From Acidobacteriota bacterium (GTDB taxonomy: Bacteria > Acidobacteriota > Vicinamibacteria > Vicinamibacterales > UBA2999): a DNA stretch of 48,828 nt. This document shows positions 1 through 6,592 of the stretch, one piece after another; the first letter of the stretch is position 1; every line of letters starts with the position of its first letter. The position numbers and the translations under genes were made by a program. The notes under the pieces are model-generated. The model was given only the letters and a program-made list of their open reading frames with translations, did not search any database and was not told where the DNA came from. The DNA is taken from contig QHWQ01000254.1 of the NCBI GenBank assembly GCA_003222635.1, positions 1 through 48,828 of the forward strand, read 5' to 3'.

Positions 1-435
1 TTCGGCTGTCCACTCGTCGGCGTGGCCGACACGCCAAGTGAGCGCGTGCGCAGCTTCTTCGAGGTTCCGCACGACGCGCCCGCGTGCAAGATTGGATGGA
101 TTCGTGTGCCCGGCGGCGGCGTGCTCGAGATCTTCGAGTTCCAGCCGCAGCAGCCGGCCGTGCCAATCCCGTGGAACCGCGTCGGCCTGACGCACTTCTC
201 GTTGAACGTCCGCAACCTGCAGCGCTGGCACGATTACCTCGTCAGCACGGGGGTGGAGATCGTCAGCCGGCCCGAGCGCTCGCCTCGCGGCCACTCTTTT
301 TTCTTCTGCAGGGATTTCGACGGCAACCTGATCGAGCTGATGGATCTCGGCTACATGTATTACGTAGTTGGGTGGTTAGGCCCGCTTGGTGGATGGCTCT
401 TCCGCCGCGGGATGTACAAGAAGTACTACGAGTGA
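1..435 (+). CDS. VOC (glyoxalase/bleomycin-resistance fold) protein, 5' end cut by window
   Basis: Frame 1 is open from the first base, so the true start lies upstream; an internal GTG at 22 is only a possible start. The visible protein (about 144 residues) shows a betaalphabetabetabeta-type module: HFSLNVRNL, then a stretch on a 'locally named position' pattern ending FFFCRDFDGNLIELMD. The motif DxxGNxIEL near the C terminus is typical of vicinal-oxygen-chelate proteins, where the Glu is a metal ligand. The last 30 residues are aromatic and basic (YYVVGWLGPLGGW...KKYYE), unusual for the fold. Substrate cannot be told from sequence. The stop at 433-435 lies just before a TATAAT box for the next gene. 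Confidence 0.72.
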   Translation, partial: FGCPLVGVADTPSERVRSFFEVPHDAPACKIGWIRVPGGGVLEIFEFQPQQPAVPIPWNRVGLTHFSLNVRNLQRWHDYLVSTGVEIVSRPERSPRGHSFFFCRDFDGNLIELMDLGYMYYVVGWLGPLGGWLFRRGMYKKYYE

Positions 436-437
436 CC

Positions 438-443
438 TATAAT
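438..443 (+). promoter_or_regulatory. -10 box (TATAAT) upstream of the MBL-fold gene
   Basis: A perfect TATAAT begins 3 nt after the VOC stop codon. It is followed 21 nt later by ATG 465, with a clear Shine-Dalgarno (GGAGG) between them. No good -35 hexamer is evident 16-18 nt upstream. Assignment as a promoter rests on this one hexamer plus position. Confidence 0.4.
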
Positions 444-464
444 TTGCGTCCTCGGAGGCAGAGC

Positions 465-1427
465 ATGAAACGACGCATCATCCTCGGCTCGTTGCTGGTC
501 CTCGGCGCGATTTCGATTGCGGTGGCGCAGCAGGCGCCGCAGCCGTCGGCCAATGCGCTGATGGTCACCAAGCTGAAAGACAACCTGTACGTGCTGAAGG
601 GCGGCGGCGGCAACACCTCCGTCTTCATCACCGCGAACGGCGTCACCGTCGTCGATACGAAGAACCCCGGGTGGGGCTCGCCGGTGCTCGAGAAGATCAA
701 AGGCCTCACCAACAAGCCGGTGACGACGATCATCAACACGCATACGCACGGCGATCACGTGAGCGGCAACGTCGAGTTCCCCGCGACCGTGGACATCATC
801 GTCCAGGCGAACACCGCGGACAACATGAAGAAGATGATCCCCAACAGCACCGCGGCGGACCAGACCGTGCCGGCGCAGACCATCTTTCAGCAGAACGGCG
901 GCAAGGGACTGCCGAAGCACACGTTCAAGGACAAGATGACGGTCGGCAAGGGCGCCGATGAAGTGGATCTGTTCTACTTCGGCCGCGGCCACACCAACGG
1001 CGACGCGTGGGTGCTCTTCCCGTCGCTGCGCGTGCTGCACGCGGCGGACATCTTCTCGGGCAAGAACATCCCGCTGCTCGACGCGAACAACGGCGGCAGC
1101 GCGACCGAGATTGGCAACAGTCTCGACAAGGCGTACAACACGCTGAACGGCAAGTACGACACGATCGTCACCGGTCACGCGAACGAGATGACGCCGGCCG
1201 ATCTCAAGGAGTACGCGCAGTTCAACCGCGACTTCGTTGCGGACGTGAAGGCCGCGATGGGCTCGGGGAAGAACCCGGACGCAGTCGCGAGCAGCTGGAA
1301 GATTCCGGCGAAGTATCAGGGCTACACGCAGATTACGAACTCGCCGGGAGACCAGACGCGCATCAAGAACAACGTCAACCTCGCCTGGAAGGAACTGGGC
1401 GGCAAGACGACGAAAGCGACGAAATAG
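465..1427 (+). CDS. Secreted metallo-beta-lactamase-fold hydrolase
   Basis: A 320-residue protein. ATG 465 was chosen because it has a GGAGG ribosome site 8 nt upstream and opens a signal peptide (MKRRIILGSLLVLGAISIAVAQ, cleavage likely after AVA). The zinc motif HxHxDH is present as HTHGDH near residue 88, followed by a later His in GRGHTNGD and another in TGHANE, the usual ligand order for subclass B3-like/glyoxalase-II-like hydrolases. These residues support a binuclear zinc enzyme in the periplasm or exported. The fold covers lactamases, lactonases and quinoprotein-associated hydrolases, so the substrate is unknown. Its stop codon directly abuts the stop of the convergent TRAP gene (TAGCTA), leaving no room for a terminator. 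Confidence 0.85.
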   Translation: MKRRIILGSLLVLGAISIAVAQQAPQPSANALMVTKLKDNLYVLKGGGGNTSVFITANGVTVVDTKNPGWGSPVLEKIKGLTNKPVTTIINTHTHGDHVSGNVEFPATVDIIVQANTADNMKKMIPNSTAADQTVPAQTIFQQNGGKGLPKHTFKDKMTVGKGADEVDLFYFGRGHTNGDAWVLFPSLRVLHAADIFSGKNIPLLDANNGGSATEIGNSLDKAYNTLNGKYDTIVTGHANEMTPADLKEYAQFNRDFVADVKAAMGSGKNPDAVASSWKIPAKYQGYTQITNSPGDQTRIKNNVNLAWKELGGKTTKATK

Positions 1428-2465
1428 CTATATCTTCGCCAACGCGAGGAGCTCGCGGTCGTACTGGCCGCGGGCTTCTCCGTAGATCGGCTTCACGGCG
1501 TCCACGAACTGCTGATGCTCGGCGGGCGTGAGCTCGACGATCTCGCCGCCCTCCTTCCGGATCTCCACCATCGCGTCTGCTTCTTCCTTCACGTGCAGCG
1601 CGCGCTGGAACGCGACCGCGTCCTTGACGGCCGCGCGCATCTCGTCCTGCAGATCTCTCGGCCAGGCATCGAACTGCGTCTTGTTGAAGAAGATCGGACG
1701 CGACAGGTAGAAGTGATTCGAGGCGGTGTGGAACTTGTGGTACTTGTGCACGCCGTAGGTCGTCGTGTTGGAGAACGGGTTCTCCTGCGCGTCGATCTGG
1801 CCCGCCTTGATCGCCGGCATGAGCTCCGACAAATCCATCACGCGCGGGACCGCGCCGAGCAGCTCGAACGTGCGTTCCTGCACCTTGCTCGGCAGCACGC
1901 GGATGCGCATGCCCTTCATATCCGCCGGCGTGTGAATGGGGCGCAGCGAGTTCGAGATGTGGCGGAAGCCGTTCTCGAACCAGCCGAGGATGCGGTAGCC
2001 GCCCATCGTTTCCATCCGCTGCGCGAGCGTGGCGCCGAATTTCCCGTCCATCGCGCTGCGCGCCGTCGTCATGTCGGTGAACAGGAACGGCAGGTCCGCA
2101 ATCCCGAGATCGGGAATCTGCTCGGTGAAGTAGCTGCTCGACTGATACGCCACTGTCAGCACGCCGTCTTCGACGAGCCATGGCAGGTCTTCGCCCTTGT
2201 AGCCGAGATCGATGATGTTGTAGAGATACTTGACGTCGACGTCCTTGCCGAACTTCGTCTGGATGCGATCGCCGATGCGTTTCAGCGACAGGCTGAAGCC
2301 GTTGTTCGGCGGCGCGTAGCCGGCAAGCCGGATGCGAATCGGTTTGGTCGTCGCGCTGCGAGGCGCCTTCTGCTGCGCGAACGCGCCGTCCGCGCTCGTG
2401 AGCAGACCCGTGGCCGCGCCTGCACCGATGACCGCCGACGCCTTGAGGAATCTTCGCCTCGACAT
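1428..2465 (-). CDS. dctP: TRAP transporter solute-binding protein (DctP family), Tat-exported
   Basis: 345 residues. The N terminus SRRRFLKA followed by an Ala/Gly-rich segment is a twin-arginine signal, so the protein should be exported folded. The mature part follows the DctP layout: IRLAGYAPPNN at the start, GMRIRVLPS mid-protein and a QIDAQENPFSNT segment, the region that holds the conserved Arg and ligand-binding residues in TRAP receptors. It binds a small organic acid or similar anion in the periplasm; the ligand cannot be predicted. No DctQ or DctM membrane subunit is present in the window, so it may be an orphan receptor. ATG 2465 is only 6 nt downstream of a TACAAT box, suggesting a leaderless mRNA. 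Confidence 0.85.
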   Translation of the reverse strand: MSRRRFLKASAVIGAGAATGLLTSADGAFAQQKAPRSATTKPIRIRLAGYAPPNNGFSLSLKRIGDRIQTKFGKDVDVKYLYNIIDLGYKGEDLPWLVEDGVLTVAYQSSSYFTEQIPDLGIADLPFLFTDMTTARSAMDGKFGATLAQRMETMGGYRILGWFENGFRHISNSLRPIHTPADMKGMRIRVLPSKVQERTFELLGAVPRVMDLSELMPAIKAGQIDAQENPFSNTTTYGVHKYHKFHTASNHFYLSRPIFFNKTQFDAWPRDLQDEMRAAVKDAVAFQRALHVKEEADAMVEIRKEGGEIVELTPAEHQQFVDAVKPIYGEARGQYDRELLALAKI

Positions 2466-2471
2466 GCCCGA

Positions 2472-2477
2472 ATTGTA
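2472..2477 (-). promoter_or_regulatory. -10 box (TACAAT) with leaderless spacing to dctP
   Basis: On the minus strand TACAAT is followed by 6 nt and then the ATG of dctP at 2465. With usual -10 to +1 spacing, transcription would start at or one base from the A of the start codon, and no Shine-Dalgarno is present. The same layout occurs before msrP. Confidence 0.45.
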
Positions 2478-2490
2478 GCGCGCAGACGGG

Positions 2491-2817
2491 TCAGTGCGCG
2501 GCCTGGGCGAGCTGCGAGTGCCAGCCGATCGCCCGCCGCACGGTGGTGAGCAGCTCCGTGTCGCTCTCCCCGTTCACCAGCACGAAGGCCGTCCGCCGGC
2601 GTTTCGAGCGAGCCATCTCCGCAACCCAGACGCCGGAACCAGGCAACCGGGCCTTGCAGATGGCGGCGGTCGGCCGGTAGATCGCCAGGTATTTCGACGC
2701 CTCGAGCGCGTCGCTGGCGCGCACCACCCGGAAGCCCTCCTCCGAGAAGATTTGTGCCCACGACTCGCGTACGCCGAGCTCGTCGTTCACCACGAGAATG
2801 GTGCGCCTTCGCATCAC
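2491..2817 (-). CDS. Receiver-like single-domain protein lacking the phospho-acceptor Asp
   Basis: About 107 residues (GTG 2817 is followed at once by ATG 2814; the ATG is the likelier start). The opening TILVVNDELGVRES matches the beta1-alpha1 part of response-regulator receivers (ILVVDDE...), with Asn in place of the first acidic residue. The beta3 segment reads AAICKARLPGSG where active receivers have ...LLDxxLPGxDG: the phosphorylated Asp is Lys. The conserved Lys near the end is also not seen. It therefore cannot be phosphorylated in the normal way and may act as a protein-interaction pseudo-receiver. It stands alone, with no kinase or output domain, 25 nt upstream of dctP in the same direction. 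Confidence 0.7.
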   Translation of the reverse strand: MMRRRTILVVNDELGVRESWAQIFSEEGFRVVRASDALEASKYLAIYRPTAAICKARLPGSGVWVAEMARSKRRRTAFVLVNGESDTELLTTVRRAIGWHSQLAQAAH

Positions 2818-2874
2818 GTCGACGCGCCTATCGTACTGGGGGAGCGAAGCGGTTTCTGTACAACACCGTACTGA

Positions 2875-2912
2875 GCACTGGTTTTCAGTGCACGCCGGTC
2901 ATTTTCAGTGCA
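2875..2912. promoter_or_regulatory. Triple CAGTGC element (inverted plus direct repeat), candidate operator
   Basis: GCACTG (2875-2880) and CAGTGC (2886-2891) form a perfect inverted repeat with a 5-nt spacer. The 11-mer TTTTCAGTGCA at 2882-2892 is repeated exactly at 2902-2912, 20 bp (about two helical turns) further on. It sits between the divergent pseudo-receiver and ROK kinase genes, where an operator for a dimeric regulator would be expected. Confidence 0.4.
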
Positions 2913-3087
2913 GGCCGCAGTCGGCCCCGTCGGGCGGGTCAGGCTCGGCGTGGTGATGCGAGTGGACGCGGTTGCACGCAACGTGACTCGAGATCTCGAC
3001 GATTTGCCGGGCGGAGGGATCCTTTTGGAGCATGCCACCCGGCATACGGCCGCATTTAGTATTGACAGCGATCAACCCTGCTTGGCC

Positions 3088-4017
3088 TTGCGCATCGGAA
3101 TCGATCTCGGCGGGACAAAAATCGTGGCGACCGCGCTCGACGGCAGCGACGAGGTCGTGCGGCTGCGAACGGACACGCCGCGCGGCGATTACGGCAAAAC
3201 GCTCGAGGCGATCACCAATCTCGTGGCCGCGGTCGAGCATTTCGTCCAGCAGCGCCGCCCGCAGGGCAACGGCGGTCGAGCATCCATCGGCGTCGGCATC
3301 CCCGGCACCATCTCGGCATCGAGCGGGCTCGTCAAGAACGCGAACTCCACCTGGCTGATCGATCAGCCGCTGCGCGAGGATCTCGAGACGCGCCTGGGAC
3401 GTCCCGTGCGTATCGCCAACGATGCGAACTGCTTCGCGATCTCGGAAGCGACCGACGGCGCCGCCGCGGGCGCGGAGGTCGTCTTTGGGGTGATCATCGG
3501 GACGGGCGTCGGCGGCGGCATCGTTGTCCACGGCCATCTTGTCGGCGGCATGAATGGGATCGCCGGGGAATGGGGACACAATCCGCTGCCGATGCCTGAT
3601 GCGAACGACGAGCCTCTGCCGCAGTGTTACTGCGGGAAGCGCGGATGCATCGAGACCTTTCTTTCGGGACCGGGGATGTCGGCGGACCACGAAAAGGTGT
3701 CGGCCGTGAAGCTCCTTCCGCCCGAGATCGTCGAGGCCGCGGCGAGCGGCGATGCGGCGGCCGACGCGACGCTGCAGCGCTACGAACAACGGATGGCGCG
3801 AGCGCTCGCGGGCGTCATCAACGTCCTCGATCCGGATGTCATCGTGCTCGGCGGCGGCATGTCGAACATTGCACGCCTCTACACGAACGTGCCGCGGCTG
3901 TGGCGCCAGTACGTGTTCTGCGCGGGAGCAGACGAGCTGCGCACGCGTCTTGTTGCCGCCAAACATGGCGACGCGAGCGGTGTGCGAGGCGCCGCCTGGC
4001 TATGGCCGATCAGATAG
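3088..4017 (+). CDS. ROK-family sugar kinase (glucokinase-like)
   Basis: 309 residues from TTG 3088, chosen because it places IGIDLGGTKI, the phosphate-binding motif, at the N terminus as in the family; an open frame continues upstream to 2908 but that part looks non-coding. ROK signatures are complete: LVGGMNGIAGEWGHNP with the zinc-binding His, and CYCGKRGCIE, the CxCGxxGCxE zinc motif. VIVLGGGMSN near the C terminus matches the adenosine-binding part. The likely reaction is ATP-dependent phosphorylation of a hexose such as glucose, fructose or N-acetylglucosamine in the cytoplasm. No repressor helix-turn-helix domain is present, so it is a kinase and not a NagC-type regulator. Start codon uncertain; no clear ribosome site. 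Confidence 0.85.
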   Translation: MRIGIDLGGTKIVATALDGSDEVVRLRTDTPRGDYGKTLEAITNLVAAVEHFVQQRRPQGNGGRASIGVGIPGTISASSGLVKNANSTWLIDQPLREDLETRLGRPVRIANDANCFAISEATDGAAAGAEVVFGVIIGTGVGGGIVVHGHLVGGMNGIAGEWGHNPLPMPDANDEPLPQCYCGKRGCIETFLSGPGMSADHEKVSAVKLLPPEIVEAAASGDAAADATLQRYEQRMARALAGVINVLDPDVIVLGGGMSNIARLYTNVPRLWRQYVFCAGADELRTRLVAAKHGDASGVRGAAWLWPIR

Positions 4018-4271
4018 ATTGATCGTCCTCGCGGTCGTTGCGGATCTCACGGGAAGCACGTGCTGCGGGACAAGCTGACGAACCTGACGAGCCATGTCCA
4101 TGAGATGACACCGATCGTGGTCCTCCGTTTGCGCGGGCCGAATTCCATCAGCATGTAGGCGCCGAGAACATCCTTCCCAACGTGGATGCCGCGCTCGATC
4201 GGGCCGCCGCATTGGGCCGCGCTATTGCCTGAAAAATAGAGACGATTTCGGCGGCCCAGAAGTCGATCGAC
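4018..4271. other. Gap before the PLD gene with a remnant reading frame
   Basis: No complete gene found. In the frame of the downstream PLD gene an open run follows TGA 4101; from about 4137 it has coding-like composition (AEFHQHVGAENILPNVD...) and ends at TGA 4230. After that the PLD-like sequence begins. I do not recognise the remnant. It may be the scar of a gene whose 3' part, and the PLD 5' part, were lost. Confidence 0.3.
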
Positions 4272-5126
4272 TTGATGATCTTCCGCTTCGATCTCAAGCC
4301 GATGGAAAAGGAGCTGGTGGCGGCGCGCGAACGCGGCGTGGTGGTTCGCACGCTCATCGCCCATCAGGGCTCGCAGGGTGAGAAGTCGCTGCGGCAGCTC
4401 GAGCTCCGCTTTCTGGAAAAAGGCATCCTCGTCGCGCGCACGGGAGATACGTTCACGCGCTACCACGGCAAGATGATGATCGTGGACCACGAAACGCTGC
4501 ACGTCTACGGCTTCAACAACACCGCCCTCGATCTCAAGAGCCGCAGCTTCGGCATCGTCACGAAGGACAAGAAGGCCGTGACGGAAGCGGGGCGCCTGTT
4601 CGAGGCGGACACGCTGCGGCAGGAGTACGAGCCGCAGGAGGACGGCAGCTTCGTCGTCAGCCCCGAGAGCGCGCGCGAGATGCTCGCCACCTTCATCAAG
4701 CGCGCGCGGAAGCAGCTGCTGATTTACGACCCGAAGGTCACCGACCTGCAGATGATCCGGCTCATCAATCAGCGCGTGAAGGCGGGCGTGGACGTCCGCA
4801 TCATCGGCAAGATCGGCAAGCGCGGCGGGTCATCGCTGCGCGTCCAGAAGATGCCGGGCCAGCGCCTGCACGTCCGCGCCATGGTTCGCGACGGCGACAC
4901 GGCGTTTGTCGGCAGCCAGAGCCTGCGCGCGCTGGAGCTCGACGGGCGCAGGGAAGTCGGCCTGATCGTGAAGGAGCCGAAGACGGTCAAGCGGATGGTC
5001 GAAGTCTTCGAGGGTGACTGGGCGAAGACGGACCTTGCCGCCAAGGAAGCCAAGGAAGCGAAGAAGGAAGAAAAGCGGGAGCTCAAGAAGGCCGAGGAGG
5101 AACTCGCCGAAGCCGCCACGCGCTAG
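4272..5126 (+). CDS. Phospholipase-D-fold protein, N terminus missing
   Basis: About 284 residues from TTG 4272 (ATG 4275 adjacent). Two HKD-type motifs are visible: YHGKMMIVD (HxKxxxxD, intact) near residue 64, and LHVRAMVRD in the second half, where the Lys is Arg (HxRxxxxD). The second half also holds KQLLIYDPKVTD and VGSQSL, typical of bacterial PLD-like proteins. In-frame sequence just before the start (KIETISAAQKSID) continues the first strand-helix of the fold back to TGA 4230, so the natural N terminus is truncated or displaced. The C terminus is a charged Lys/Glu-rich helix. Function (phosphodiesterase, nuclease or inactive) is open. The stop overlaps the convergent radical SAM stop in a shared CTAG. 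Confidence 0.68.
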   Translation: MMIFRFDLKPMEKELVAARERGVVVRTLIAHQGSQGEKSLRQLELRFLEKGILVARTGDTFTRYHGKMMIVDHETLHVYGFNNTALDLKSRSFGIVTKDKKAVTEAGRLFEADTLRQEYEPQEDGSFVVSPESAREMLATFIKRARKQLLIYDPKVTDLQMIRLINQRVKAGVDVRIIGKIGKRGGSSLRVQKMPGQRLHVRAMVRDGDTAFVGSQSLRALELDGRREVGLIVKEPKTVKRMVEVFEGDWAKTDLAAKEAKEAKKEEKRELKKAEEELAEAATR

Positions 5127-6115
5127 ACTGCCTTCCTCATCCTTTCGATCTGCTTTCCTACGTGCAGCGACGCGTAGAAGATGTGGCCGACCCGTAGCCC
5201 GCCCTGCAGCTGGTGCCGCCCGATCGCTTCCAGCCCCGCCGACGCGATACACCCGCAATTGGAACAATCCGGATTGCCGCCGAACTGGCACGGCGTGATG
5301 CGCCGCTCGAGATCCGACGAATAGCACTCCGTCGTCTGCGCGAACACGCACTGGTCGGGTGAGGCGGGCGGCTTGGCGTAGACGCTGAGCATTCCCTCGA
5401 GCATCTGGACCTTCGAGAACCGCGGCTTCAGACGGCGAAGATCCGCGATGACCGTCGCGCGATCCGCGGGCGTGAGGCGCTCCTCGGAGATCTCACCCGT
5501 CTGCGGGGTGTAGAGGCTTATCCAGATCAGGCGCGTGTGCTCGTTTGCCTGCCACGTGGTGAGAAACTCCTCGAGGTAGCCCGCGCGCCGCACCTGTTGT
5601 CTCGTGATCGTGCAGTGCACAGTGATCTGGTGACCTTCGATGTGCTTCAGGATGCGGTCGTAGGTGGCGGGTGTACGCCGCGCATCGTGTTCCGGCTGCA
5701 GGCCGTCGATCGAGACGATGATCTGGAGGCGCGGGATGACTGCCCAGTCACGGGGGATCGGCCGGACCGCGCTCGTCACGACCTGAGCGTGGATCTTTCG
5801 CTCCGCGAGCCGCGGGAGGATCTCACCGAGCTCGCGGAAGCGCACGAGCGGTTCACCGCCGACGATGGAGACGTGAAGCGGACGAAGGCGATCCACGAGC
5901 GCCATGAAGCGGTTCACGAGCTCGTCGCCCTTGTAGTCGGCCAGCCCGCGCAGCGTGACACCGCCGCCTCCGAGATGATCTTCGCCGTACGCGTAGCATC
6001 CGGGACAGCGCAGCGGGCATTCACGCGTGATCTCGATCGAGATGTTCGGGCGATAGCCCGCGAGGATGCGGCCCCATGCCTGAACCAACTCGCGAGTGCC
6101 GACGTTGCGCGTCAT
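5123..6115 (-). CDS. Radical SAM protein with C-terminal cysteine cluster
   Basis: 330 residues. CPLRCPGCYAYG at about residue 33 is the CxxxCxxC motif for the SAM-binding 4Fe-4S cluster, and SIVGGEPL is the GGEP motif for the methionine carboxylate. A second cysteine group (C...CYSS...CQFGGNPDCSNCGC) near the C terminus suggests a SPASM/twitch-like domain binding an auxiliary cluster. Such proteins modify peptides, other enzymes or small molecules; no obvious precursor peptide is near. It is divergent from a SET-domain gene 38 nt away, so promoters overlap. The 3' end overlaps the PLD gene by 4 nt. Confidence 0.82.
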   Translation of the reverse strand: MTRNVGTRELVQAWGRILAGYRPNISIEITRECPLRCPGCYAYGEDHLGGGGVTLRGLADYKGDELVNRFMALVDRLRPLHVSIVGGEPLVRFRELGEILPRLAERKIHAQVVTSAVRPIPRDWAVIPRLQIIVSIDGLQPEHDARRTPATYDRILKHIEGHQITVHCTITRQQVRRAGYLEEFLTTWQANEHTRLIWISLYTPQTGEISEERLTPADRATVIADLRRLKPRFSKVQMLEGMLSVYAKPPASPDQCVFAQTTECYSSDLERRITPCQFGGNPDCSNCGCIASAGLEAIGRHQLQGGLRVGHIFYASLHVGKQIERMRKAV

Positions 6116-6153
6116 AGTGCCGCTTATTATCTCCTGTTATCCTCTTTGCTCAG

Positions 6154-6570
6154 ATGGCAGGTGACCCCGACTTTCCTAAAATCGTGCGGCGGCGTTCCAA
6201 CGTGCATGGATGGGGCGTGTTCGCCGCGGAACCGATCACGAAGAACACACGCATCATCGACTACGCGGGCGAGCTGATCGATCACAAGGAGAGCCTCACA
6301 CGCGAGACGCGCTATCTCGAGCAGGGCTGCATCTGGTGCTTCACCGTCAATCGGCGATGGGTGCGTGACGCCAACGTCGGCGGCAACCTGGCGCGCTTCA
6401 TCAACCACGCGTGCAAGCCAAACTGCTACAGCCACATCATCGGCAAGACGATCTGGATCCGCGCCGCGCGCAACATCGCGCCCGGCGAGGAGCTCACCTA
6501 CAACTACTACACGGATGGCGAGAAGTCGATTCAGTGCCGGTGCCGGCCCGGGTGCAAGACGAGACTGTGA
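6154..6570 (+). CDS. SET-domain protein lysine methyltransferase
   Basis: 138 residues, essentially a stand-alone SET domain. Visible motifs in order: SNVHGWGVFA (SET-N), ARFINHACKPNC (the NHxCxPN substrate/SAM motif, normally RFINHSCxPNC), GEELTYNY (catalytic Tyr region) and a post-SET CRCRPGC that can bind zinc with the upstream Cys. All residues needed for SAM-dependent lysine methylation appear present. SET domains are mainly eukaryotic, with scattered bacterial and archaeal copies acting on ribosomal or nucleoid proteins or as host effectors. No substrate protein is evident nearby. ATG 6154 chosen by start of homology; no clear Shine-Dalgarno. Confidence 0.88.
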   Translation: MAGDPDFPKIVRRRSNVHGWGVFAAEPITKNTRIIDYAGELIDHKESLTRETRYLEQGCIWCFTVNRRWVRDANVGGNLARFINHACKPNCYSHIIGKTIWIRAARNIAPGEELTYNYYTDGEKSIQCRCRPGCKTRL

Positions 6571-6592
6571 GACGATCAAGGACACGAAGACG

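Noticed and set aside
3061-3067. TTGACA as a -35 box for the ROK kinase
   Set aside because: No -10 hexamer at 16-18 nt before a plausible start; the site is too close to TTG 3088.
4230-4232. In-frame TGA before the PLD gene as a selenocysteine codon
   Set aside because: The sequence before it does not look like a PLD N terminus and no SECIS-like hairpin was seen; a deletion scar is simpler.
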